Positions 8,248-15,516 of a stretch of 22,112 nucleotides of DNA are shown here, piece by piece (the stretch's first letter is position 1; each line of letters starts with the position of its first letter). The DNA comes from CAZAGT01 sp964484515 (GTDB lineage: Bacteria > Desulfobacterota > DSM-4660 > Desulfatiglandales > HGW-15), in NCBI GenBank assembly GCA_964484515.1, contig CAZAGT010000037.1, forward strand, positions 1 through 22,112. Direction: 5' to 3'. The position numbers and the translations under genes were made by a program. A model generated the notes under the pieces. It worked only from the letters and a program-made list of their open reading frames with translations, ran no database searches and was not told the origin of the DNA.

Positions 8248-10353
8248 CTAGTCCCAACGCACCCTGAGTCTTTTCTGTCCGTATTCCATAAGCTTGCCGA
8301 TCCCACGTGTGTCACAGATCCAGAGAAAGTACTCCTTGGCAGCTCGCGGTGCGTTTTGACCGTCCAGGTAGGTAAAGGGGTAGACAAGGAGAGGGACCTT
8401 TTCAGTCTCGTAGACACCCGTCAACTGATTGATGGCCGCAGACAGCATCTCCCAGGGCAAACCCTCGGGATTTGTGACGAGAACCTTGACGCAGTTCAAC
8501 AGTTCCGAGAGGTTGAATCCCAGATCAGATCGATTGACGATGAGGACAGCCTTAAGCTGCCCCTTGTAGACAAGCGCGTATGCCCTCCAACTACGCACAA
8601 AACCAAGATTAGCGTAGAGTTTTTCAAATGATTCCGTGCTGGAATTCCGCCCCTCGATTTGCAGCATATCCAAAAGAAGCCCACCTGATTCGCGGTCGTA
8701 GAATCGACTCAGTTCCCAAAGGTCCAGGCTTGAGCACTCCTCCAGCGACCACCCCCTCGGTAGGCTCGTGGCTAAGGAAAGGGTTGTATAAGGCAGATAG
8801 GAGAAGAGATCCAACGAACAGCCCCTGGGGTTGTTGAGGAATTTATGAAATCCACCAAACACCTGATAAGGGAATCTATTCTCGGGACGGTAATAACAGC
8901 AAATGTAATCCATCTTGGAAGAGGGAAATCGATAGGCCGCATTCAAGTGATACATCGTTTGCTTCAGGACGTTGAACCCGATCCGTCTGCTTTCCAGCTT
9001 TGTAGCGGCGTGGTGTTGCATCATCCATGCTCGTTCGTAGGCCCGCACCATGGAGACATGGCCGTAAATCCGGCCATTTCGTTGATAGGTGAAATGTCTC
9101 GCAACTTCCGGGTTCTCCCGGTAGAGCTTCTCAAACGTTGCCCTAAAATGATCTCGGTGAGACTGGATAAGGCTGTATTTCTTGGGATAGAGAAAGCCCG
9201 ATTCAAAAAAGAATCTCCACAGCGCCTCCGTGTCCACCTCGTTTGAAATATGGGTATAGGGATCGTGGGCATTGGCGAGGATTTGATTGAAATGGGTGAA
9301 ACTCCTCGTATCCATGTCGAGCAATGCAATACCGGACCTCGTGACCCTCTCGAACTCCTCCTGTCGATAGATCACCTGCGCGGCACACCTCATCCTGATG
9401 CCGCCCGCGAAATCGATGTCCAATTCCGGTATGATCATACCCGGAAGGAGCACTGCCTCATTGGCGTTCTCGAATACGCTGAATCCAGATGAAGATATAT
9501 CCGAGACCTCAAGTTGAACTTTCTTTTCAATCAGGGGATGTTCGAATATCACTCTCGGGGAAGGCACGAGGTGCTCGCGTGGATTGCGGATCCTGTTTCC
9601 CGCAGAGCTTCCCAGAGAGATCCTTTCGGGCGCCAGGACGATTTCCCGCTCACGTAACAAACCCGTTTGACGTAGACAGCGGCATCGCCCCGAAAAGAGG
9701 ATCTGCTGCTCAGAACGGAGTTGAATCGTGGTGAGATCCTTCGGATTGAACCAGTGAAAGGAGGTCGACGAATCAGGCCTGACCCTGACACTGAATCCCA
9801 TTGGACTGAAATTCAGGAGCCTTCCACGCGCGGAAAACCCGTTCTGGATCAACTCGACCTCAACATCTCGGCATTTATGCCGCTTCGTGCGGCGCTGCCC
9901 GACCACGTAACTCATCTCCGGCAAATCCACAGTAAATATCGTCTTACTCGCTGATATGAGGTTCGCCGGGATCAACATCATGGACTGTCCGTTATCGATG
10001 ATCAAATGATGAAACTCGTAGTTTTCGATTGCCAGCCTCGAAGACAGCTCGTCGGAGAAGCGGCAGGTCAATGCAGTGCCAAGGCATGGCTCAACGTGGG
10101 CTTTTAGTAGCAGGTTCTCGTTGTGCTTGGAATCATGCAAATGGATGAGAATGCGTTGATCCGTGAAATGGACATGATTGAGCTCATTCCTCACGGATTC
10201 GAGGCCGATCCTTTGGAGCCGTTGGTATTCACCAATAAGCCCCCCGCGTCTTAGCGAAAAGGACCTGAGAGGCGCTTTTTCACGCGAGATAGTCTGAACG
10301 AGCCTTCTTGGGGACCGCTGGTGGTGCTCGCTATCCGTCCTACGCTCCTCCAT
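8248..10353 (-). CDS. Two-PilZ-domain protein with GNAT-like C-terminal half
   Basis: A 701-residue soluble protein. Residues 1-150 form an unassigned N-terminal region. PilZ1 (about 150-240) has the c-di-GMP motif R154-x3-R158 and N-x-S-x2-G (NFSPMG, 181-186). PilZ2 (about 254-360) keeps DISSSG (285-290), but its arginine motif is degenerate (RIRNPR). From about 375 the sequence looks like an acyltransferase of the GNAT or FemAB-like type: RIYGHVSMVRAYERAWMMQH followed by an Arg/Gly helix start, and a second strand-rich module near 590-640 (LVYKGQLKAVLIVNRSDLGF). No signal peptide or membrane helix is present. The likely role is a c-di-GMP-responsive enzyme or effector, perhaps acting on a surface polymer; this is inference. 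It lies 89 bp downstream of a MerR-type regulator on the same strand and is probably co-transcribed. The PilZ call is firm and the acyltransferase call is tentative. Confidence 0.82.
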   Translation of the reverse strand: MEERRTDSEHHQRSPRRLVQTISREKAPLRSFSLRRGGLIGEYQRLQRIGLESVRNELNHVHFTDQRILIHLHDSKHNENLLLKAHVEPCLGTALTCRFSDELSSRLAIENYEFHHLIIDNGQSMMLIPANLISASKTIFTVDLPEMSYVVGQRRTKRHKCRDVEVELIQNGFSARGRLLNFSPMGFSVRVRPDSSTSFHWFNPKDLTTIQLRSEQQILFSGRCRCLRQTGLLREREIVLAPERISLGSSAGNRIRNPREHLVPSPRVIFEHPLIEKKVQLEVSDISSSGFSVFENANEAVLLPGMIIPELDIDFAGGIRMRCAAQVIYRQEEFERVTRSGIALLDMDTRSFTHFNQILANAHDPYTHISNEVDTEALWRFFFESGFLYPKKYSLIQSHRDHFRATFEKLYRENPEVARHFTYQRNGRIYGHVSMVRAYERAWMMQHHAATKLESRRIGFNVLKQTMYHLNAAYRFPSSKMDYICCYYRPENRFPYQVFGGFHKFLNNPRGCSLDLFSYLPYTTLSLATSLPRGWSLEECSSLDLWELSRFYDRESGGLLLDMLQIEGRNSSTESFEKLYANLGFVRSWRAYALVYKGQLKAVLIVNRSDLGFNLSELLNCVKVLVTNPEGLPWEMLSAAINQLTGVYETEKVPLLVYPFTYLDGQNAPRAAKEYFLWICDTRGIGKLMEYGQKRLRVRWD

Positions 10354-10401
10354 GCACCTCTCCTCGGCCCCTCAACCGCCAAACTCAGCGGATCTTCCGT
10401 T

Positions 10402-10426
10402 GAGGCTGTCAGAAAACGCCCATCTG
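10402..10426. repeat. Dispersed 25-bp repeat, copy A
   Basis: GAGG-C-TGTC-A-GAA-A-ACGCCCATCTG matches 14620-14644 at 22 of 25 positions, and all three differences are transitions. This copy sits in the 89-bp spacer between the MerR-type gene and the PilZ gene. CTGTC inside it (10406-10410) can pair with GACAG at 10433-10437. Confidence 0.6.
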
Positions 10427-10442
10427 CCGTTCGACAGTCTCG

Positions 10443-11261
10443 TTACAATCCGTCAATTTCCTCGTACACAAACAGAATGCCTTCCCGGAAAAACATGCTG
10501 AAGACCCGATAGGGCTCCGTCGTTCCGCCCCTCAGGAGTAGATTGACACGCATCATCTTGATCCCCTCCTGCGGGGTGGGGGAGACCTTTTCGTAGATTT
10601 CCTCGAGGATATCGATTTCGCGGCGCGAGATCCCCTTGTAGAGCTTCGGGATCCACGTCTTCGAGAACTTCGTTTTGGCGTAGGACATGTGACACGTCAC
10701 CAGGTCCTTCCAATTTTTCACGAGATTGTGAAATTCCCAATTAAAGAGAAGCTTGAATATGCTTCGCGCATCCGGATCGCGGATGATGTCGACAGATTGT
10801 TTAAATATCTTCTGCTCGGCGAGTTCGTTGATCCAAACCACCTCAAAATTGAAATTCAAAAGGTATGCGGGAAAGGAGAAGTCCTCCAGCGTCAACGCCA
10901 GCGCCTTTTCTCCGACGCCACCGACCGCATCACGAACGGTCTCCTTCCCCTCGTCCTCCCAATCATCCGTGTCCAATGGCTGATCGCGTATCTCTTCCCC
11001 CCCACCACGAAACTGTCTCGCGATCTCATCGATTGAAAGCCCTTCGCCTTTCAGCCTCTTAACAGTATCAATCCTGTCCAGGACACTTAATGGGAAGTAA
11101 CCGATGATCTTGACTCCTTTCATGTCTTCGCGGCCCTTGCCCACCAAAGGCCTTGGCAGGATGCCCATCTTGATATAATTATTTAGCGTCGCGCGCGAAA
11201 TACCGGTAATCCGCAAGACATCCTTGCTGCTAATCAGGTCATCCGTCCCGGAACCAACCAT
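10443..11261 (-). CDS. MerR-family transcriptional regulator with PAS-like C-terminal domain
   Basis: A 272-residue protein. The N-terminus is a winged MerR-type helix-turn-helix (about 8-80): SSKDVLRITGISRATLNNYI then GILPRP, followed by a wing with IIGYFPLSVLDRIDTVKRL and a helix GLSIDEIARQF. After an acidic linker (DTDDWEDEGKE, about 97-108), the C-terminal 155 residues resemble a PAS-type or MmyB-like sensor (SFPAYLLNFNFEVVWINELAE, then FKLLFNWEFHNLVKNW). This replaces the usual coiled-coil dimer helix and effector domain. The ATG has AAAGG about 7 nt upstream. It precedes the PilZ gene on the same strand and probably controls it and itself: a strong palindrome lies 52-71 bp upstream of the start. 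The signal is unknown. The conserved Trp, Asn and Phe of the C-terminal domain suggest ligand binding. Confidence 0.85.
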   Translation of the reverse strand: MVGSGTDDLISSKDVLRITGISRATLNNYIKMGILPRPLVGKGREDMKGVKIIGYFPLSVLDRIDTVKRLKGEGLSIDEIARQFRGGGEEIRDQPLDTDDWEDEGKETVRDAVGGVGEKALALTLEDFSFPAYLLNFNFEVVWINELAEQKIFKQSVDIIRDPDARSIFKLLFNWEFHNLVKNWKDLVTCHMSYAKTKFSKTWIPKLYKGISRREIDILEEIYEKVSPTPQEGIKMMRVNLLLRGGTTEPYRVFSMFFREGILFVYEEIDGL

Positions 11262-11864
11262 CGAAGTAACCTTTAGACTGTATACCAGATGAGCTTAGAC
11301 ACTTTACCATAAAATTAGACAAAAGTCTAATTCTTTTTGGACTTATAGATTTGCGCTACAGATGATGTCAAATCAGATGACACCCAAAATTTGCTCTTCC
11401 GTTCACCTCAGGCGGTGCCACCAAAGTCTCTGAAAACGCTTCCTTTTGTCCTTTTGCATGTTAATATACTGAAATGAATGGGAATTTTCACAATCCTTTT
11501 TTTGCACTTATTTCAAGGAGTTCTTTTCGTTTTCTGCTTCGTGTATAAACGATCCACGTAATCCGATCTTGCATATACTGTCTTTTTTAGCCATTCTTAT
11601 CTCGCTTGATCGTTTCTCCTGGAGCCATCCAACAGCCTCCTCTCCAAATGCCTCCCTGACCACTTGTGTGATAGGGGCCGCAAAAAATTTCAGCCTTGGC
11701 ATTCATGAATTTAACCTCTGAGATATAGTTAGATGTTACGTGGGGTCAGAAGGGCATACTGGGACGGGGAGGTGATTGCCTAGTTTGTACTGTATAAATA
11801 CAATCTCTCAACCTGTAGATAGACAGCGTTGGCAGGGAAGAGAAAACGGAAAGGTGCGGTTGAA
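11262..11864. other. 603-bp AT-rich spacer
   Basis: No convincing gene is present. A 64-codon minus-strand frame (11508-11702) has an unremarkable sequence and no ribosome-binding site. The left end holds the palindrome upstream of the MerR-type gene. TGTCA-N7-TGACA lies at 11366-11382. The right end has TTGTA/TACAA arms around a TATAAA near 11790-11810 that I could not tie to a gene. The base composition is clearly more AT-rich than the flanking genes. Confidence 0.4.
11294..11332 (-). promoter_or_regulatory. Palindromic operator and likely promoter of the MerR-type gene
   Basis: AATTAGAC-AAAA-GTCTAATT at 11313-11332 is a perfect 8-4-8 dyad. A further TTAGAC half-site lies at 11295-11300, exactly 20 bp (two helical turns) from the one at 11315. 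On the minus strand the dyad overlaps a possible -35 (TTGTCT) spaced 17 bp from TCTAAG, the geometry expected for a self-regulated promoter. It lies 52-71 bp upstream of the regulator's ATG. Confidence 0.5.
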
Positions 11865-12386
11865 TCAACGGCTAATTGACAGGAAGTCCTTTCGTGGGAG
11901 CTGGGAGCGGATCGCCCCTTTGAGGAGGAGCCCGAGACCGATGGGCTGATTCTTAAAGCAAAGGATGACATAGCCGTCCCGTTCATCCTTCAAGCCCGAT
12001 ATGCTCTTTCCGTTGAGGAGGAGCTCCAGTTGAACAGTTTCAATCGGATAGACCCGTTTGGTGGCCAAGCGGCCGAACACCTGAATGAATTTGGTGGTCG
12101 GTTTCAGGAATTCCTGAATCTGGTTAAAGGCTCGCATCCCGACAATCGACACCTTCAGGTGGGAGATCTGTTCAACAAGCGGCGTTTCTCGCAGGAGCCA
12201 CCAACTCTTTTTCCGCTTGAAGAGGAGATATTCATCAAAGGTCTCAACAGGAATCCCGAATTGCGTTTTCAGATAGGCATAGAGGCGGTCCCGATCATGC
12301 CTGCCGACCGATTTTGGCCATGAAGAATCCAACCGAATCGATGTGGTGCGGATAGAACCTCGCGGCCCGATGGAGTCTTGAATCAT
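11865..12386 (-). CDS. PUA-like C-terminal domain of the RsmF-type rRNA methyltransferase, out of frame with its catalytic part
   Basis: From about 12311 leftward this frame encodes about 148 residues resembling the C-terminal RNA-binding region of RsmF-type m5C methyltransferases: LKTQFGIPVETFDEYLLF, a WWLL segment, FLKPTTKFIQVFG, VYPIETVQLELLLNGKSI, DGYVILCFKNQPIGLGLLLKG and SQLPR near the end. It overlaps the catalytic ORF and runs in the +1 frame. Removing one A from the four-A tract (T-run on the plus strand at 12312-12315) would join the two into about 446 residues, close to the family's usual size. As a separate gene it could start at the ATG at 12386, which has GGAGGGGG 6 nt upstream, but the first 25 codons would then be the methyltransferase C-terminus read out of frame. 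A frameshift mutation, a sequence error and programmed or coupled translation are all possible. Confidence 0.6.
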   Translation of the reverse strand: MIQDSIGPRGSIRTTSIRLDSSWPKSVGRHDRDRLYAYLKTQFGIPVETFDEYLLFKRKKSWWLLRETPLVEQISHLKVSIVGMRAFNQIQEFLKPTTKFIQVFGRLATKRVYPIETVQLELLLNGKSISGLKDERDGYVILCFKNQPIGLGLLLKGAIRSQLPRKDFLSISR

Positions 12387-13197
12387 ATCTCGCCCCCTCC
12401 CATTCTGTAAGCCCCGATACGTAATCGAAACCGACATCGATCGGGAGCAGTTCGGCCGGACGGTTTTCGAGGAGGAAATTCACGGGCTCCTCATTCTCCT
12501 CCGGGTGATAGGTACAAGTCGCATAGACCATGGCTCCTCCGTCCTGGAGGAGGTCAAAGCCCCTTAATAGGATCTTGCGTTGCAATTCAACGAGCTTTGC
12601 ACGTCCCCGTGCTTCTCGCGGTCCGATTTTTCCTCCGATGGCCCGAAATCGTCCCTCGCCCGTGCATGGGGCGTCCGCCAGGATGAAATCGAGTCGCTGT
12701 TTGAGCGGGAACTCCTGCGCTTGATATCCTGTCAGAACGGTGTTCAATACCCCCAACCTACCGAGTGTGTGGGCTAGAGGAATCTGCCTGCTCGGATGGA
12801 GTTCATTGGCTATGATAAGACCGGATTGACCCATGATCTGGGCCAAATGGGCCGTCTTGCCGCCCGGTGCAGCGCACATATCGAGGACCAAGGAACCCGG
12901 TCTTGGTCCCAGAGCGATCGAGACGAGACACGAGGTAAGCGCCTGTGGATGAATATGCCCCTGAACATATTCCAGCAGGGTTCCCGGTGAATTCAGGGCC
13001 GGTGCCAGGAGAAATGTATCATGCGCTTCACTGACCCTTTGAAGCAAGATCCCTTGCGCCTCTAACCTAGCGATTAAATCTAAAGGCTCCGTCTTGAGTA
13101 CGTTTACTCTCAGGTGGGTGGGAAGCGGATAGTGGAGGCTTTCCTGAAAACTTGAGAAATCTGGTATAATATCTTGATAATGATCGAAAAAAACCAT
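12295..13197 (-). CDS. RsmB/NOP family rRNA cytosine-C5 methyltransferase, catalytic part (RsmF-like)
   Basis: A 300-residue catalytic part. A short N-terminal domain (YQDIIPDFSSFQESL, LPTHLRVNVLKT) leads into the SAM fold: motif I LVLDMCAAPGGKTAHLAQ, motif IV ILADAPCTGEGRFR with the release cysteine in DAPC, and motif VI YATCTYHPEENE with the nucleophilic cysteine in TC. Such enzymes make 5-methylcytosine in 16S rRNA. ATG at 13197 (MVFFDHYQDIIPDF) is preferred over the TTG three codons upstream because the family begins at this point. The frame stops at 12295, right after GFFMAKIGRQA, where homologues continue into a PUA-like domain. That domain follows in the next frame. The gene stands alone on the minus strand, 240 bp downstream of the acyl-CoA dehydrogenase. 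Confidence 0.88.
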   Translation of the reverse strand: MVFFDHYQDIIPDFSSFQESLHYPLPTHLRVNVLKTEPLDLIARLEAQGILLQRVSEAHDTFLLAPALNSPGTLLEYVQGHIHPQALTSCLVSIALGPRPGSLVLDMCAAPGGKTAHLAQIMGQSGLIIANELHPSRQIPLAHTLGRLGVLNTVLTGYQAQEFPLKQRLDFILADAPCTGEGRFRAIGGKIGPREARGRAKLVELQRKILLRGFDLLQDGGAMVYATCTYHPEENEEPVNFLLENRPAELLPIDVGFDYVSGLTEWEGARYDSRLHRAARFYPHHIDSVGFFMAKIGRQA

Positions 13198-13289
13198 ATA
13201 TCCCAAATCACATCATGACTTGACCGGTCGTTTTTGAAATCTCATGCGTTCCCATCCCGTTGATCACGCTTCAACAAGTCTCAAGGAAC

Positions 13290-13321
13290 CAAACCAGTGA
13301 CAGGAACCCTATGCTGGTTTG
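13290..13321. repeat. 8-bp inverted repeat between the dehydrogenase and the rRNA methyltransferase
   Basis: CAAACCAG (13290-13297) and CTGGTTTG (13314-13321) are perfect reverse complements with a 16-base loop. The pair lies in the 239-bp spacer after the acyl-CoA dehydrogenase stop. No T-tract follows on either strand, so it is either a weak transcript end or an operator. Confidence 0.35.
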
Positions 13322-13436
13322 CGCTCGCGATCGGGTTCAGATCGTGCTTCCCCCTGAGGGCATCTTCGCGTGTTGTGGAGAGGTCAATGACCAAATATCT
13401 AAAGGAATACCTGATGTTAGGGGTAAAAGCGGCAGG

Positions 13437-14579
13437 CTAGCTCCCAATGACGTGTTTGGCGATGACTCGGCGTTGGATCTCGGATGTCCCTTCATACAGG
13501 GTAAACACCCTTGCGTCACGATAGTATCTTTCCACCGGGAACTCCCTGAGATAACCGTACCCCCCGTGAATCTGAACAGCCTGGTAGGCTACTCGATTAG
13601 CCATCTCGGAGGCGAAGACCTTGGCCATGGAGGCCGCCGAGGTGAAGGGTTCGCCACGATCTTTCATGGCAGCGGCATTGAAGGTCAGAAGCCTGGCCGC
13701 CTCGATCTGGGTGGCCATGTCCGCAATCATCCATCGTATCCCTTGGAACCGCGATATCGGCCGGTTGAATTGGACCCGTTCTCTGGCGTATCTGATCGAG
13801 GCATCGAGACAGGCCTGTGCAAGTCCCACGGACTGGGAAGCGATCCCGATGCGGCCTTCATCAAGCGACCGCATGGCGATGATAAAGCCTTCCCCTTCCT
13901 GGCCCAGAAGATTCTCTGCGGGGATACGGCAGTCTTCGAATATGAGTTCCGTCGTGTCGGATGCACGCAAGCCCATCTTGTCTTCTTCCTTGCCAACGTA
14001 GAAACCCGGGGTTCCCTTTTCGACCACAAATGCGCTGATTCCGAGGTGTCTCTTTTCCGGTTGGGTGTATGCCGTGACCACGGTGACGCCGGAGTTCTTG
14101 CCGCTGGTAATGAAGCACTTAGAGGCATTGATGAGATAGCTGTCTCCATCTCGGACCGCTTTGGCCTTTTGGCCGACCGGATCAGATCCTGCGCCGGGCT
14201 CTGTCAGGGCGAACGAGCCGATAAGATCTCCCGCGGCCAAACGCTTCAAATAGGTCTCCTTCAAATAGTCGGAGCCAAAGAGGTAAATGGGGCCGCAGCC
14301 AACGGAATTGTGGGCGGACATGACGACCGCGGTAGCGGCGCAGGCGTACGCGACTTCCTGGAGGGCGACCGAGTAACTGACGGTGTCAACGCCGGCGCCG
14401 TTATATTCCGGGGGCACGTTCATCCCCATGAGCCCCAACTCACCCATTCTTTTTAAGTTCTCGGCGGGAAACTCTCCACTTCGGTCACGCTCTCCGGCCG
14501 TGGGCATGAGCACTTCTCGTGAAAAATCTCTGACCATCGCCCGGATCATCCTCTGCTCTTCATTCAACTGATAGGCCAT
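13437..14579 (-). CDS. Acyl-CoA dehydrogenase (short-chain/butyryl-CoA type)
   Basis: A 380-residue FAD flavoprotein that makes the alpha-beta double bond in acyl-CoA and passes electrons to ETF. Helical N-domain, beta-domain with ALTEPGAGSDP and CFITSGKNS, then the C-terminal helical domain with YARERVQFNRPISRFQGI, QIHGGYGYLREFPVERYYRD and catalytic Glu363 in LYEGTSEIQ, the position used by short-chain, medium-chain and butyryl-CoA dehydrogenases. The length fits the family. ATG at 14579 has GGGAGG about 4 nt upstream; the longer frame to 14693 runs into repeat DNA and is not used. It lies 310 bp downstream of the XRE-cupin gene with repeats between, so it may have its own promoter. Chain length cannot be fixed from sequence; butyryl-, isobutyryl- or 2-methylbutyryl-CoA are all plausible given the mutase nearby. 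Confidence 0.93.
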   Translation of the reverse strand: MAYQLNEEQRMIRAMVRDFSREVLMPTAGERDRSGEFPAENLKRMGELGLMGMNVPPEYNGAGVDTVSYSVALQEVAYACAATAVVMSAHNSVGCGPIYLFGSDYLKETYLKRLAAGDLIGSFALTEPGAGSDPVGQKAKAVRDGDSYLINASKCFITSGKNSGVTVVTAYTQPEKRHLGISAFVVEKGTPGFYVGKEEDKMGLRASDTTELIFEDCRIPAENLLGQEGEGFIIAMRSLDEGRIGIASQSVGLAQACLDASIRYARERVQFNRPISRFQGIRWMIADMATQIEAARLLTFNAAAMKDRGEPFTSAASMAKVFASEMANRVAYQAVQIHGGYGYLREFPVERYYRDARVFTLYEGTSEIQRRVIAKHVIGS

Positions 14580-14619
14580 ACGCCTCCCTCTCCCTTCCTG
14601 CCGGAGGAGGTTATTTGCC

Positions 14620-14644
14620 GAGGTTGTCGGAAGACGCCCATCTG
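14620..14644. repeat. Dispersed 25-bp repeat, copy B
   Basis: GAGG-T-TGTC-G-GAA-G-ACGCCCATCTG matches 10402-10426 at 22 of 25 positions, in the same orientation. Both copies sit in spacers upstream of a minus-strand gene (the dehydrogenase here, the PilZ gene there). Confidence 0.6.
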
Positions 14645-14661
14645 TCCCGATGGAATCGGGA
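14645..14661. repeat. Perfect 7-bp hairpin
   Basis: TCCCGAT-GGA-ATCGGGA forms a 7-bp stem with a 3-base loop directly adjoining repeat copy B. There is no T-tract after it on either strand, so it is not a standard terminator. It is probably part of the repeat element. Confidence 0.5.
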
Positions 14662-14703
14662 TTACCCTCATCCCTCGTCACGGCGGCATACACGAGCGGC
14701 CCA

Positions 14704-14793
14704 AGGCGTGAGGCGTCAGGTCTGAGGCAAAGAAAAACGAGATATTATGAATGTTTTGCTTTATGCCTCCAACCTCCAACCTCAAGCCTCAAA
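14704..14793. repeat. Paired inverted arrays of 7-bp tandem repeats
   Basis: The left array has four heptamers with period 7 (AGGCGTG, AGGCGTC, AGGTCTG, AGGCAAA; 14704-14731). The right array has four on the opposite strand sense (CCTCCAA, CCTCCAA, CCTCAAG, CCTCAAA; 14766-14793). They face each other across 34 AT-rich bases and could fold into a long imperfect stem-loop. The unit is too short and lacks spacers, so it is not CRISPR. Confidence 0.65.
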
Positions 14794-14889
14794 CCGAAGA
14801 ATTCACGCACCTCACTCCTCGGGATTTCGGATGCCTTGCATCTGGACATACTCCATCAGCGTCAAAAAATCGGTTTTTCAACAGCTTTG

Positions 14890-15438
14890 CTAGGGCGTGT
14901 AAAGAACCACCAAGAGATCGGCCTCTCTAGCACCGACGTTTCGCAGCTTGTGCATAATGGATGAGTTGAAATGGAGCGAATCGCCGGCACCGAGTACGTT
15001 CTTGTTTTCGCCGACCATGACCTCGATCCTTCCCTTGAGTACATAAATGAACTCTTCACCCATATGCTGATACTTGCCCACCTCATGATCCGACTTCGGT
15101 TCGAGAAGGACCTTAAATGCCTTGAGGTGCTTTCGCTGCGAATCCGTTGTGAGCGTCTGATAGGCGTAATCTTGTGTTCGTTTCCGATTATCATCGACCT
15201 TCTTCTTACCGGCCAAACGTCTTTCCTCGCTCAGCAGAACCCCGGAGTCGATTTCGAGGGCCCGCGAGAGCTGCAGAATTACGGCGACCGGTGGTGTGAC
15301 CTCGCCCTTTTCAATTTGAGAGACATACTTGGTGCTCATCCCCGTGTCGTTCGCTATCTGTTTGAGCGTCATTTTCTTAGCTCTTCTCAGTCTTAGAAAA
15401 CGCTTCGCAAAGGGTAGAGGTTTCTTTCGAGCTGCCAT
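14890..15438 (-). CDS. XRE-family regulator with C-terminal cupin sensor domain
   Basis: A 182-residue regulator. The XRE helix-turn-helix spans about 10-70 (MTLKQIANDTGMSTKYVSQI, then KGEVTPPVAVILQLSRALEI). The cupin spans about 105-181: HEVGKYQHMGEEFIYVLKG, an acidic/His metal-binding-type strand set, and GAGDSLHFNSSIMHKLRN in the second cupin motif. ATG at 15438 has AAAGGA 8 nt upstream; 26 extra upstream codons of the open frame are low-quality and not used. Members of this class sense small metabolites or acyl-CoA-type ligands and often control neighbouring catabolic genes. The gene lies 78 bp downstream of the two-helix membrane protein, last in the mutase-GTPase run, so it probably autoregulates this operon. 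The ligand is inferred, not shown. Confidence 0.88.
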   Translation of the reverse strand: MAARKKPLPFAKRFLRLRRAKKMTLKQIANDTGMSTKYVSQIEKGEVTPPVAVILQLSRALEIDSGVLLSEERRLAGKKKVDDNRKRTQDYAYQTLTTDSQRKHLKAFKVLLEPKSDHEVGKYQHMGEEFIYVLKGRIEVMVGENKNVLGAGDSLHFNSSIMHKLRNVGAREADLLVVLYTP

Positions 15439-15516
15439 TCTAGATTCCTTTCCCGTAGTCCAAATAATACCAGTTCCATTCGTCAAAGGCCCGCCACCAG
15501 GCAGATGCTTCCTCAC

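Larger units (their letters stand above)
14580..14889. other. 310-bp spacer made of repeat elements
   Basis: This gap holds a dispersed 25-bp repeat (14620-14644), a 7-bp hairpin (14645-14661), two tandem heptamer arrays facing each other (14704-14731 and 14766-14793), and a related motif pair CTCATCCCTCG (14667-14677) and CTCACTCCTCG (14811-14821). It ends in an A/T-rich imperfect dyad (about 14860-14882) that could end the XRE-cupin transcript on the minus strand. I see no gene in it. Confidence 0.5.

Noticed and set aside
7840..8251. Two overlapping frames of 94 and 122 codons
   Set aside because: No family signal, no ribosome-binding site, and they lie in repeat-like DNA.
11508..11702. 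64-codon minus-strand frame
   Set aside because: AT-rich spacer, no ribosome-binding site, no recognisable domain; kept only as a note in the spacer entry.
13260..14456. 398-codon plus-strand frame
   Set aside because: It lies opposite the acyl-CoA dehydrogenase, has no family motifs, and its codon pattern is that of an antisense shadow.
14704..14793. CRISPR array
   Set aside because: Repeat units are 7 bp, contiguous and diverged, with no unique spacers and no cas genes.
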